Source: Dehalococcoidia bacterium
Lineage (GTDB): Bacteria > Chloroflexota > Dehalococcoidia > JAUYDP01
Direction: 5' to 3'
Length of the DNA: 10,058 nucleotides
Assembly (NCBI GenBank): GCA_030691805.1
Contig: JAUYDP010000130.1
Span: 1 to 10,058 of the forward strand
The notes beneath the pieces were generated by a model, which was given only the letters and a program-made list of their open reading frames with translations, made no database searches and was not told the origin of the DNA. This document shows positions 1-6,407 of the stretch, piece after piece. How positions within the stretch are numbered: position 1 is the first letter of the stretch; the number at the start of each line of letters is the position of its first letter. The position numbers were made by a program, and so were the translations under genes.

Positions 1-85
1 ATGAGAAAAAGTCATATGTGGCTGGGCGAAGTTAAGCCTGGCCGCTCTTCGCCGCCTGTCGTATAAGGCCAAACCTATGTCGCAC

Positions 86-101
86 GGCGGCGTCCGCCGC
101 C
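86..101. terminator. GC hairpin downstream of the nitroreductase gene
   Basis: A perfect 6-bp stem (GGCGGC/GCCGCC) with a 4-base loop lies about 20 bases past the stop of the minus-strand nitroreductase. There is no convincing T-run on either strand, so it may be a weak terminator, an mRNA-stabilising hairpin or a REP-like palindrome. The rest of bases 1-119 shows nothing I recognise; a 21-codon frame opening at base 1 is not supported. Confidence 0.25.
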
Positions 102-119
102 TGATGCCTCGCGGCTCTT

Positions 120-680
120 TCAGTGGACCGAAATCGGTGTCACCTTGTCCAGATGCCAGGCATCCTGGGGCCAGCCATCCACCCAGCTCATCTCCTCCAG
201 GGAATGCCGGGGCCGTGGGTTTCGCTCCTCGTCGGCATAGCCCATCATTATAAGGGCTACCACCCGGACCGGGTCCGGTATTCGTAAAACCTCCTTGATA
301 TGCGGCTCATTAAAGATGCCGATCCAGCAGGTAGCCACACCCTGAGCGGTGGCCTCTAACACCAGGTGCTCCAGGGCTACGCCCATGTCCACCAGGTAAT
401 AGGGCTGGCCGTGGCGATTGCCCGACTGCCCGGGCAGGGCGCAACCCACGATAACCACCGGACAGACCTTCATGTTATCGCTGCGGCTGGCGCCTTCGCT
501 TATGAGCGCCCGCGTTTCCGGGTCCCTGACCACTAGAAGACGAGAGCACTGGCCGTTGGCCCAAGAAGGAGCCAGCCGGACCGCCTCCAATATGGCCTGC
601 ATGGTCTCGTCCGGTATTGGCTTGTCGGTCATCTTCCGGATACTTCGACGGGCGCGTATCAATTCTAGAATGCTTCCCAA
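120..680 (-). CDS. Nitroreductase family protein (FMN-dependent oxidoreductase)
   Basis: A 186-residue flavoprotein of the nitroreductase fold, a family that binds FMN and transfers electrons from NAD(P)H to nitro-aromatics, quinones or other acceptors; the substrate here cannot be read from sequence. Visible family marks are the N-terminal RARRSIR (residues 9-15, FMN phosphate contact), APSWANGQ (37-44), the segment around MGVALEHLVLEA (99-110) leading into GVATCWIG (114-121), and the C-terminal GYADEERNPRPR (147-158), which matches the usual GYP...R.R ending. The length fits a compact single-domain member. The start is TTG at 678-680, chosen because AGGAGG lies five bases upstream; an ATG start would lose the RRS motif. 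The gene is monocistronic and divergent from the TM2 gene, with a plausible sigma-70 promoter upstream. It may act in detoxification or cofactor redox, but that is inference. Confidence 0.9.
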   Translation of the reverse strand: MGSILELIRARRSIRKMTDKPIPDETMQAILEAVRLAPSWANGQCSRLLVVRDPETRALISEGASRSDNMKVCPVVIVGCALPGQSGNRHGQPYYLVDMGVALEHLVLEATAQGVATCWIGIFNEPHIKEVLRIPDPVRVVALIMMGYADEERNPRPRHSLEEMSWVDGWPQDAWHLDKVTPISVH

Positions 681-738
681 AAGTTCCTCCTTGTGCCGGG
701 CGACGAATTTAGTCTGGGGATAAGGCTGCCAGAGCCTA

Positions 739-768
739 ATGTTACCGGCGGCTGGGCATTTCTGTCAA
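739..768 (-). promoter_or_regulatory. Putative sigma-70 promoter for the nitroreductase gene
   Basis: On the minus strand a perfect -35 box TTGACA (763-768) is followed after 18 bases by TAACAT (739-744), a four-of-six match to the -10 box. Transcription would start near 732, giving a leader of about 50 bases before the SD and TTG start. The -35 is strong and the -10 mediocre. Confidence 0.45.
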
Positions 769-818
769 GGCTGCACTGTATGACAGGCTGCATTTTATGG
801 CTGGACTACATGGCTGCA
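769..818 (+). repeat. Three direct copies of GGCTGCA in the divergent intergenic region
   Basis: GGCTGCA occurs at 769-775, 786-792 and 812-818, immediately upstream (minus strand) of the nitroreductase -35 box and within the 289-bp gap between the divergent nitroreductase and TM2 genes. The unequal spacing (17 and 26 bases) and short length make an operator only a weak suggestion. Nothing else in 681-969 is identifiable except a CATAAT (941-946) that could serve as a -10 for the TM2 gene but lacks a recognisable -35. Confidence 0.25.
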
Positions 819-969
819 CTGCGTGGTTGTGTTTATGTTCTATGAAAGGCCCGCCTATCGAAAGAAAACGGGTGTTTTTTGTCAACAATCTCCTTTGTCG
901 AGACCGATGCAGAGATCAGCGCGATGGAGTAGTATTACACCATAATTATATAGTCAAAGGAGGTATCCC

Positions 970-1554
970 GTGTCAGTTTCTCCCGGTAATTGGCGTAAGG
1001 CCAATGTTCGTATGGCTCTGAGCATCAATCTCGGGTGGATCGGAGCCGACCGCTTCTATGACGGCCAGATCTTATGGGGAATCCTGAAGGCCCTAACCCT
1101 GGGCGGTCTCGGGATCTGGTGGGTCGTGGACATCCTGTACTACTCCAACCTGGCCGGAAAGGCGGAGCCTGCCCGTGGCTGGTGGTGGCAGAACCTTCGC
1201 CTTGGACTGGGTACAGCATGCGGGTTCTTGGGCATTGACCGGATGTACAACGGCCAGGTTGGCTGGGGCATTATCAAGCTAATCACCTTCGGCGGCTTGG
1301 GAGTCTGGTGGGTTATAGATAACCTTTACTGGGCCAATAAGGCAGGCAAAGCCGACCCGCAGCGGGGATGGTGGTGGCAGCACGTCAGGCTTGCCCTCAG
1401 TGTCACCTTCGGGTATTTCGGCGTTGACCGCGCCTATAACGGACAGATTGGCCTGGCCATCTTGAAGCTGGTCACCCTGGGTGGCCTCGGGGCCTGGTGG
1501 ATCGCCGATGCCGCCTATTACGCCTGCGTGGCAGGAAGGCGCCAGAGTACATAG
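970..1554 (+). CDS. Membrane protein with three tandem TM2 domains
   Basis: A 194-residue integral membrane protein built from three copies of a 63-residue unit starting at residues 16, 79 and 142, the last copy truncated after 53 residues. Each unit is a TM2 domain: a first hydrophobic helix with G-x-(I/F)-G-(A/I/V)-DR-x-Y, then (D/N)GQ, then a second helix ending GGLG-x-WW-x-x-D. Units 1 and 2 are joined to the next by a conserved linker GK-A-(E/D)-P-x-RGWWWQ, and the N-terminal GNWRKANVRM resembles the end of that linker. Six membrane helices are expected. TM2 domains are known in bacterial and eukaryotic membrane proteins, usually as one copy, and their role is mostly unknown. The start is GTG at 970 with AAAGGAGGT (956-964) five bases upstream. 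It converges on the molybdopterin subunit gene, with only 29 bases between the stops and no visible terminator. The fold assignment is firm; the function is unknown. Confidence 0.88.
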   Translation: MSVSPGNWRKANVRMALSINLGWIGADRFYDGQILWGILKALTLGGLGIWWVVDILYYSNLAGKAEPARGWWWQNLRLGLGTACGFLGIDRMYNGQVGWGIIKLITFGGLGVWWVIDNLYWANKAGKADPQRGWWWQHVRLALSVTFGYFGVDRAYNGQIGLAILKLVTLGGLGAWWIADAAYYACVAGRRQST

Positions 1555-1583
1555 CTTCTGTTAATCTAGCAGGAACCAGTCGG

Positions 1584-3800
1584 CTAGCCGTCCAGCATCT
1601 CCAAAATCTCTTCCGGCCCCATGGGCATTCGGCGGATGGGGAGGCCTAAGACCGATTGGAGCGCGCTGCCTACAGCCGGCGCCGCCGCAGTTATTGGGCC
1701 TTCCCCGCACTCCTTGGCGCCAAAAGGCCCGTTGGGGTCATGGCTCTCCACGATGATTGTCTCGATTGGGGGAGAGTCCAGGGCTGTGGGTAACCGGTAG
1801 TCTATCAGCGACGGATTCATGATTTGTCCGCCATTCATGACTTTTCTCTCGTAAAGGGCCTGGGCCATGCCTGACCAGGCCTGTCCTTCCACCTGGCCCT
1901 CAACCGACTGGGGATTAATAGCGAAGCCACAATCGTGGGCAGCCACCACCCGCCCTACCCGAGCCTGCCCCGTCTCCCGGTCCAGCTCCACCTGGGCCAC
2001 CTGGGCATGGAAGGAGTAGGCCCCGGACATATTGCCCTCCCATGTACGGCGGTCCACCCGCTCGCTGGGGGAGCTATAATAGCCGGTGACGATCAATTGC
2101 TCTCCCCGCTCGGAAGCCTGGACGGACGATACCGCCTGGGAATATCCGATGCGCCTGCCCGGCGACCCGCGGACGAAGATATCCCCGTTTTCTACTACCA
2201 TGTCCTGGGGGCTGGCCTCCAGCAACTCGGAGGCTGCCTCAAACAACCGCTCCTTGACCTGCCGGGCGGCGTCCTTCACTGCGTTTCCTGTCACGAAGGT
2301 GCCCCGCTGGGCATAGGCGCCCAGGTCCATCGGCGTCGTCTCCGTGTCCGCTGAGACGACCCGCACCTGATCCACAGCTATCCCCATCTCCTGGGCAGCG
2401 ATCTGGGCCATGATGGTGTTGGACCCCTGGCCTATGTCCGGGAGGCCCAATAGAAGTATCGCCGTCCCGTCGTTATTGACCCGTATGACCGCGGAGGCTG
2501 AATCGTGGAGCGCCCGGCTGCGCCCTCCGGAGGCAGCGCCGCCACACTCCACGCCCAGCCCGCGGCCGGTTTGCCAGCCCGACCTGTCCGCCGCCTTCTC
2601 AATGCACTCGTGCAGGCCGCAACTGGTGATGCGCATTTTGCTGGCGGTGATATCGCCCGCCTCCAGGGCATTGAGGCGACGGAGCTCCAAGGGGTCCATG
2701 TCCAGTTCTCTCGCCAGAGAGTTAAAAACAGTCGCCACGGCGTAGCGCACCTGGACTATGCCACCGCCGTGGTGCGTGCCAGAGGGTGGGTTGTTAGTGT
2801 GGATAAGATAGCCATCGTACTTAACGTTGGGTATGCGGTAGGGGAACGAGCAATAGGCCCCACCCAGATAGATATAGGTCTGTTGCCGGGCGATATAGGC
2901 TCCGGCGTCGGACAGGGCCTCAACCGCCAGGGCTTGAAGCCGCCCATCCCTTCTACATCCGGCTCGCACCCGGACCTCCATGGCCGGGCCACCCCGGTAG
3001 ATAACAAAGTCCTCCTCCCGCGTACATTCCAGGCGCACCGGATTACCGGTCTTCCGCGAGAGAATGGCCGCCAGGTAATGATGGGGCAGGGTACTGTTAC
3101 GCCCGGAGAAAGCGCCGCCGGTTAGGCGAGCGATAACCCGCACATCGCCCTCACCGAGGCCCAGGTTTTCCGCCAGGTCCTTACGCATGAAATGGGGCGA
3201 CTGGGTAGGGGACCAAACCGTTAGCTTGCCAGAGGCATCATAGCTCGCCAGCGAGACGTGCCTCTCTAGAAAGCAGTTATAGGATGCTTCCACCAGGAAT
3301 GTGTTCTCCTGTACAACGTCAGAACTCGCCAACCCCGCTTCCACGTCCCCAAAGTGCATGTGCACCTGGTAAGCGACATTGTCCGGGGTATGAGCATGAA
3401 TGGCGGGCGCCCCTCTGGCCATACGGAAGTCCAGCAGAGGGGCCAGAGGCTCGTACTCAACCTCGATGAGGGCCAAGGCATCCCGAGCGGCCTCCACGTC
3501 CACCGCCGCCACGGCAGCCACCTCCTCCCCTAAATAGACCACCCGTTCCCCTGGTAAGAGGTACTGGTCGGCGCCTATCTGCACCCTACCGATGTCGCTA
3601 GAGGTTATGACCGCACGCACACCAGGCGCCCGGCGAGCGCGGGAGGCATCCACTTTCACCAGGCGGGCATGGGGGTAGGGGCTGCGAAGCACCCCGGCAT
3701 GGAGCATCCGTGGGAGGGCCAGGTCGCCCGTGAACTGGGCCTGGCCGATGGCCTTCATTGGACCATCCACACGGGGTACAGACCGGCCAACTACGTTCAA
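1584..3800 (-). CDS. Xanthine dehydrogenase family molybdopterin-binding (large) subunit
   Basis: A 738-residue molybdenum hydroxylase large subunit, which in this family carries the molybdopterin-cytosine cofactor and hydroxylates heterocycles or aldehydes. The N-terminal a/b-hammerhead domain (about 1-120; GRSVPRVDGPMKAIGQAQF...) is followed by the two Mo-binding halves. Cofactor motifs are TGGAFSGR (227-234, where GGGFGGK is usual), GQGSNTIMAQIAAQEMG (457-473), GAYAQRGTFVTGNA (494-507), DCGFAINP (623-630) and GAKECGEGP (694-702), whose E700 aligns with the catalytic Glu. The active-site loop that usually reads G-x-(F/M)-RG-x-G is GTHHGGG (341-347), so the substrate-contact Arg/Phe is absent and the substrate may differ. 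The length is normal. The TTG start at 3798-3800 has AGGAGG six bases upstream and overlaps the lipA stop as TTGA, implying translational coupling. No FAD or [2Fe-2S] subunit is adjacent. The family is firm; the substrate is unknown. Confidence 0.92.
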   Translation of the reverse strand: MNVVGRSVPRVDGPMKAIGQAQFTGDLALPRMLHAGVLRSPYPHARLVKVDASRARRAPGVRAVITSSDIGRVQIGADQYLLPGERVVYLGEEVAAVAAVDVEAARDALALIEVEYEPLAPLLDFRMARGAPAIHAHTPDNVAYQVHMHFGDVEAGLASSDVVQENTFLVEASYNCFLERHVSLASYDASGKLTVWSPTQSPHFMRKDLAENLGLGEGDVRVIARLTGGAFSGRNSTLPHHYLAAILSRKTGNPVRLECTREEDFVIYRGGPAMEVRVRAGCRRDGRLQALAVEALSDAGAYIARQQTYIYLGGAYCSFPYRIPNVKYDGYLIHTNNPPSGTHHGGGIVQVRYAVATVFNSLARELDMDPLELRRLNALEAGDITASKMRITSCGLHECIEKAADRSGWQTGRGLGVECGGAASGGRSRALHDSASAVIRVNNDGTAILLLGLPDIGQGSNTIMAQIAAQEMGIAVDQVRVVSADTETTPMDLGAYAQRGTFVTGNAVKDAARQVKERLFEAASELLEASPQDMVVENGDIFVRGSPGRRIGYSQAVSSVQASERGEQLIVTGYYSSPSERVDRRTWEGNMSGAYSFHAQVAQVELDRETGQARVGRVVAAHDCGFAINPQSVEGQVEGQAWSGMAQALYERKVMNGGQIMNPSLIDYRLPTALDSPPIETIIVESHDPNGPFGAKECGEGPITAAAPAVGSALQSVLGLPIRRMPMGPEEILEMLDG

Positions 3801-4657
3801 TTTTCTCCTCCTGCCTCAATCTGCCGATGGGCATGATACGAGCTTCGCACCAGCGGCCCGGACTCCACGTGCCGGTAGCCCAGTTGCCGGCCCACGTTTG
3901 CCAGATGGTCGAACTCCTCCGGCGTGTAATATCGGACTATGGGCAGGTGTAGCTGGGACGGCCGCAGATACTGGCCGATGGTCAAGAGGTCACAGCCGAC
4001 CTGCCGTAGGCCGGCCATCACCTGGACAACCTCGTCCCACGTCTCGCCCACGCCGAGCATCAGCCCCGACTTGGTCAGGCATCCGCCGGACTCCTTGGCC
4101 CTTCTGATTAGCTCCATCGAACGGCCGTAATGGGCCTGGGGCCGGACCAGGGGATAGAGGCGGGGGACCGTCTCCACATTGTGGTTCAGGATATCCGGGC
4201 CGGCCTCCAGAACAGCATTCAGGGCCTCGGCCGATCCCTGGAAATCCGGTACGAGGACCTCGATGCCGCATCCTGGGTTCGCCCGCCGTATCGCCCTGAT
4301 GGTCTCGGCAAACAGGGAGGCGCCGCCGTCCGGCAGGTCATCGCGAGTTACCGAAGTGATTACCGCGAACCGGAGTCGCAGGGTACGCACGGCCTCGGCC
4401 ACCCTCTCCGGCTCCTGCGGGTCAACTAGACCCGGCTGCCCCCCCTCGATGGCGCAGAAGCGGCAGTTGCGGGTGCAGACCGGGCCCAGGATGAGGAAGG
4501 TAGCCGTTCGGCTCTCGAAGCACTCGCCCATATTGGGGCAGCGGGCCTCCTGGCAGACCGTATGCAAGCCCAGCCCGGCCAGCAGGCCCTTGACCTCGTG
4601 GTAGTTGGGGCCTTGGGCCAGGCGGACGCGGAACCAGGGGGGGTGGCGGGGTTGCAT
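3797..4657 (-). CDS. lipA: Lipoyl synthase
   Basis: A radical SAM enzyme that inserts two sulfur atoms at C6 and C8 of a protein-bound octanoyl group, producing lipoyl cofactor for 2-oxoacid dehydrogenases and the glycine cleavage H protein. With the ATG at 4657 it has 286 residues, the usual length. The auxiliary [4Fe-4S] cluster motif CQEARCPNMGEC is at 35-46, the radical SAM motif CTRNCRFC at 61-68, and the C-terminal RSSYHA (271-276) supplies the Ser ligand and closing Arg expected in LipA. FLILGPVCTRNC, TSVTRDDLPDGG and NHNVETVPRLY are also typical. A TTG one codon upstream (4660) is possible, but ATG sits at better spacing (5 bases) from the SD-like AAGAGG. The stop overlaps the downstream Mo-hydroxylase start. 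No octanoyltransferase (lipB) or lipoate-protein ligase is in the window. Confidence 0.96.
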   Translation of the reverse strand: MQPRHPPWFRVRLAQGPNYHEVKGLLAGLGLHTVCQEARCPNMGECFESRTATFLILGPVCTRNCRFCAIEGGQPGLVDPQEPERVAEAVRTLRLRFAVITSVTRDDLPDGGASLFAETIRAIRRANPGCGIEVLVPDFQGSAEALNAVLEAGPDILNHNVETVPRLYPLVRPQAHYGRSMELIRRAKESGGCLTKSGLMLGVGETWDEVVQVMAGLRQVGCDLLTIGQYLRPSQLHLPIVRYYTPEEFDHLANVGRQLGYRHVESGPLVRSSYHAHRQIEAGGEN

Positions 4658-4829
4658 CAAAACCTCTTCCTGCCGTTCATTCCTACCTCTTCTAACCCCA
4701 AGTCCCTACTTAGCGCGTCTCTCCAGCCGGATAGCGCGCGCATAGTGCTCTGACCCCCAGGTACCCTGCGGACTGCTAACGCAGGACGAACTCATTTGAA
4801 TTGCCCGTGGTTCGCTTCCGCAAGGTCCT
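4658..4829. other. Intergenic region with a short hairpin
   Basis: The 172 bases between lipA and the upstream hypothetical gene hold no gene I can support. A 6-bp stem CCTGCG/CGCAGG with a 9-base loop spans 4765-4785, about 45 bases past the hypothetical gene's stop, but it has no T-run and is not a convincing terminator. I could not pick a clear sigma-70 promoter for lipA. Confidence 0.3.
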
Positions 4830-5456
4830 CTAATCAGCATGCGCGCAATGCTTCCCTCTCAATTCCCTGACCAACCCACGTGCGCAATCGACATACTCAT
4901 GCCAAGAGGTTTCGCCATGGGTTACCTGCTCGGTTAAATCTGAAAGCCGATCAACAACCGGGTCTCGAATCTCTGAGCCCGATAGCTTGAGCAGAACCCT
5001 ATATATCAAAGTTCGAGAAGGAGAGCGTGATCCGCTAAGCAGTCCCTCTAGTTCCTGCAGACATGTAAGGAATCTATCAAGCTCGGCCCTTTCCTTGGCC
5101 TTCCGCTTTGCCTCTGTCGTTTGATCTTCACTCAATAATCCATATTTAACTAAGATCTCCTCAAACCCAGCCTCACCCTTTTCAAAAATCAAGTCTCTGT
5201 CTTCTGGTGCCCACTGACCATTGCTTGCGGAAGACAGAATCTTGGTAATATCATAGATGACCTGACCCAAATGAAACTCCAGCTCTGCACGGAACTCTTT
5301 CGGCAACCCCTTTCTGTTCCTAGAGGCTCCGTACAGTATGGCCAGGCTTTTAAGGATATGCTCAGATTTCTCTGCCAGCCACGGATCTCTTGGAGCATCA
5401 AGTAGCAGGCTTTCATTTTCATCTTTCAAATCTAGCTCTCCGATCCTGTTGGTCAC
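4830..5456 (-). CDS. Hypothetical soluble protein, 208 residues
   Basis: I do not recognise this family. The product is highly charged (Glu, Lys, Arg, Asp) and rich in Leu, with no signal peptide or membrane segment; the pattern suggests mostly helices, including a KRKAKERAELDRFLTCLQELEGLL stretch (residues about 116-139) that could form a coiled coil. There is no metal-binding Cys/His motif or P-loop. The start is uncertain: GTG at 5456 is preceded directly by an in-frame TAG and has no good SD, while an internal TTG at codon 10 (about 5429) has GGAGAG six bases upstream. The base composition is visibly more A/T-rich than lipA, the Mo hydroxylase or the AOR-family gene, with codons such as ATA, AGA and TTA, so recent transfer is possible. 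It looks like a real gene because the long frame is unbroken and the amino-acid usage is ordinary. Confidence 0.6.
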   Translation of the reverse strand: MTNRIGELDLKDENESLLLDAPRDPWLAEKSEHILKSLAILYGASRNRKGLPKEFRAELEFHLGQVIYDITKILSSASNGQWAPEDRDLIFEKGEAGFEEILVKYGLLSEDQTTEAKRKAKERAELDRFLTCLQELEGLLSGSRSPSRTLIYRVLLKLSGSEIRDPVVDRLSDLTEQVTHGETSWHEYVDCARGLVRELRGKHCAHAD

Positions 5457-5495
5457 CTATTTGCAGACGAGTAAGCCTACAACGTCGCGGTAAAG

Positions 5496-5554
5496 GCAGA
5501 CCCGCCCCCGGGCTATAACCATAGGCTGTAAGCCGAAGCCCCCTCAAGGGGCTG
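5496..5554 (+). repeat. REP/MITE-like palindromic repeat, copy A
   Basis: About 59 bases resembling GC-rich extragenic palindromes. It begins GCAGACCCGCCCCCGGGCT and ends in a hairpin with stem AGCCCC (5537-5542)/GGGGCT (5548-5553). An inverted, diverged copy lies at 5710-5768; by eye the two share the leading GCAG.CCCGCCCC, the central GGGCTA.A.CCAT.GGCT and the closing AAGGGGCTG. Confidence 0.55.
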
Positions 5555-5914
5555 AAATAGGATCTCTAATGTTGGTTCGCTTTCCTTTACCTCTTTCGCT
5601 GCAATTTCCGCTCCAAGATCGGCATGATATTCTGTTTGGTGTAATGTGTCGTCCTCTTTCCACGTGCTGACCACAACTCCCAGCTTCCCTCGCAACATCA
5701 ACTCCGACCCAGCCCCTTCAGTGGGCTTTGCTATCTTAGCCCATGGCTTTAGCCCGGGGCGGGGCTGCTCAGCGATACCTTGTTCTGGTTTATCGATCCC
5801 CTCTCTTACAAACGGTCAGGGTCGGCGCTCTCGATTCGCGGCCGATACTGGCGCGGCTTCCGCTGAAAATGGGCTATTCGGAGCAGCAACCGGTGTAAAT
5901 AGAAGTCCCTTCAT
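5513..5914 (-). other. Possible broken or non-coding frame between the REP copies
   Basis: An ATG at 5914 overlaps the stop of the secreted-protein gene as ATGA and opens a frame of 32 codons ended by TGA at 5816-5818; beyond that stop the same frame stays open down to a TAG at 5513-5515. The last part (5513-5701) could be read as a 62-residue protein starting TTG-ATG. No SD is evident, no family is recognised, and both ends of the frame run through the REP-like copies. I therefore favour non-coding spacer or a gene relic. The rest of 5457-5910 shows no other gene. Confidence 0.2.
5710..5768 (-). repeat. REP/MITE-like palindromic repeat, copy B (inverted to A)
   Basis: Read on the minus strand this copy starts GCAGCCCCGCCCCGGGCTAA and ends AAGGGGCTGGG, matching copy A with a few substitutions and small indels. 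It contains a stem AGCCC (5711-5715)/GGGCT (5723-5727) and a small AGCC/GGCT hairpin at 5738-5748. With copy A it frames about 155 bases, the layout of a REPIN/BIME doublet or a small non-autonomous element. No transposase or clear target duplication is seen. Confidence 0.5.
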
Positions 5915-6363
5915 CTTATACCCGTATCAATACTAATATCCAGCCGCACTGTCTTTCCGCTCTCGATCGCCACAGTCTGGGGAAGGTCTTTACTACCGCC
6001 GATGCCTTGAGTCCGTGCCAGGTCGACCACATAGGAGCCGGGCCTGAGAGCGACTCGATAGGTGCAGTCCGATTGCAAATTGAACTTGGCCACCTCAGTA
6101 TCCCCCGTTGCCTCACGTACAGTCAGGCCACGGGCCGCACACGCTGCGGGCGACGGCGTGGGCGGGGGAACGCCAACCTTTTCTACTGGCGTGAGCGGAC
6201 CAATGCTCGCCCGGCCTTCAAGGTAGCCGACTGCACCCGCCGAGGAAGACGTTGGCGCTGGCACAGATGGGCCTGCCGGAACCCCGCACACATAAGGCGA
6301 AACCAGCATTAGAGCCAGGACCAAAATTATCGCCCCAAACCATTGTCTTGGGCAATCTGCCAT
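5911..6363 (-). CDS. Small secreted or membrane-anchored protein with a carboxypeptidase-regulatory-like domain
   Basis: About 150 residues from ATG 6363 (154 from TTG 6375; the numbering here uses the TTG). A hydrophobic helix at 13-29 (FGAIILVLALMLVSPYVCG) is a signal peptide or N-terminal anchor; the Cys after VSPYV is not a good lipobox. A Pro/Ser/Ala-rich linker (33-49) leads to a domain at 50-154, starting YLEGRASIGP and containing TYRVALRPGSYVVDL and VAIESGKTVRLDI. That is the L-x-PG-x-Y pattern of beta-sandwich carboxypeptidase-regulatory/SdrD B-like folds, which act outside the membrane as structural or binding modules. Neither start has an SD, and both lie inside the remnant of a RelE-type toxin read in another frame, so the native 5' end may be lost. 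Expression is uncertain. Confidence 0.65.
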   Translation of the reverse strand: MADCPRQWFGAIILVLALMLVSPYVCGVPAGPSVPAPTSSSAGAVGYLEGRASIGPLTPVEKVGVPPPTPSPAACAARGLTVREATGDTEVAKFNLQSDCTYRVALRPGSYVVDLARTQGIGGSKDLPQTVAIESGKTVRLDISIDTGIR

Positions 6364-6406
6364 ATTGTTTGACAATTCGTTCAGTAAACTGGACGGGGCA
6401 TTCCAA
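6341..6406 (-). pseudogene. Truncated RelE/ParE-type toxin remnant
   Basis: Directly after the antitoxin-frame stop, a TTG at 6404-6406 opens a frame reading MECPVQFTERIVKQYGRLPK. This matches the N-terminal pattern of RelE/ParE toxins (V.FT.RF.K.Y..LPK), ribosome-dependent mRNA endonucleases or gyrase poisons. After about 22 codons the toxin resemblance stops and the DNA continues, in a different frame, as the signal-peptide region of the secreted protein. All later helices and catalytic residues are missing, so it cannot be active. Confidence rests on the short match plus its correct place immediately after an antitoxin-like gene. Confidence 0.55.
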
Positions 6407-6407
6407 G

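Noticed and set aside
797..1021. 74-codon plus-strand ORF in the nitroreductase/TM2 intergenic region
   Set aside because: No SD, low-complexity Cys/Leu-rich start, and it overlaps the well-supported GTG start and SD of the TM2 gene in another frame.
1581..1590. 10-bp perfect palindrome CGGCTAGCCG between convergent genes as a terminator
   Set aside because: No loop and no T-run, so it cannot form an intrinsic terminator hairpin; probably chance.
2505..3125. 206-codon plus-strand ORF opposite the Mo-hydroxylase gene, and similar long plus-strand ORFs at 1935-2354, 6944-7603 and 8106-8474
   Set aside because: These are antisense shadows of high-GC coding sequence; no SD and no recognisable domains, while the minus frames match known families throughout.
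4765..4810. tRNA-Ser(GCT)-like anticodon loop (CTGCTAA) in a hairpin, with TTCG nearby
   Set aside because: The stem is out of register with the loop (9-base loop), no D-arm or matching acceptor stem exists, and the TTCG arm pairs poorly. Not a tRNA or a convincing attachment-site fragment.
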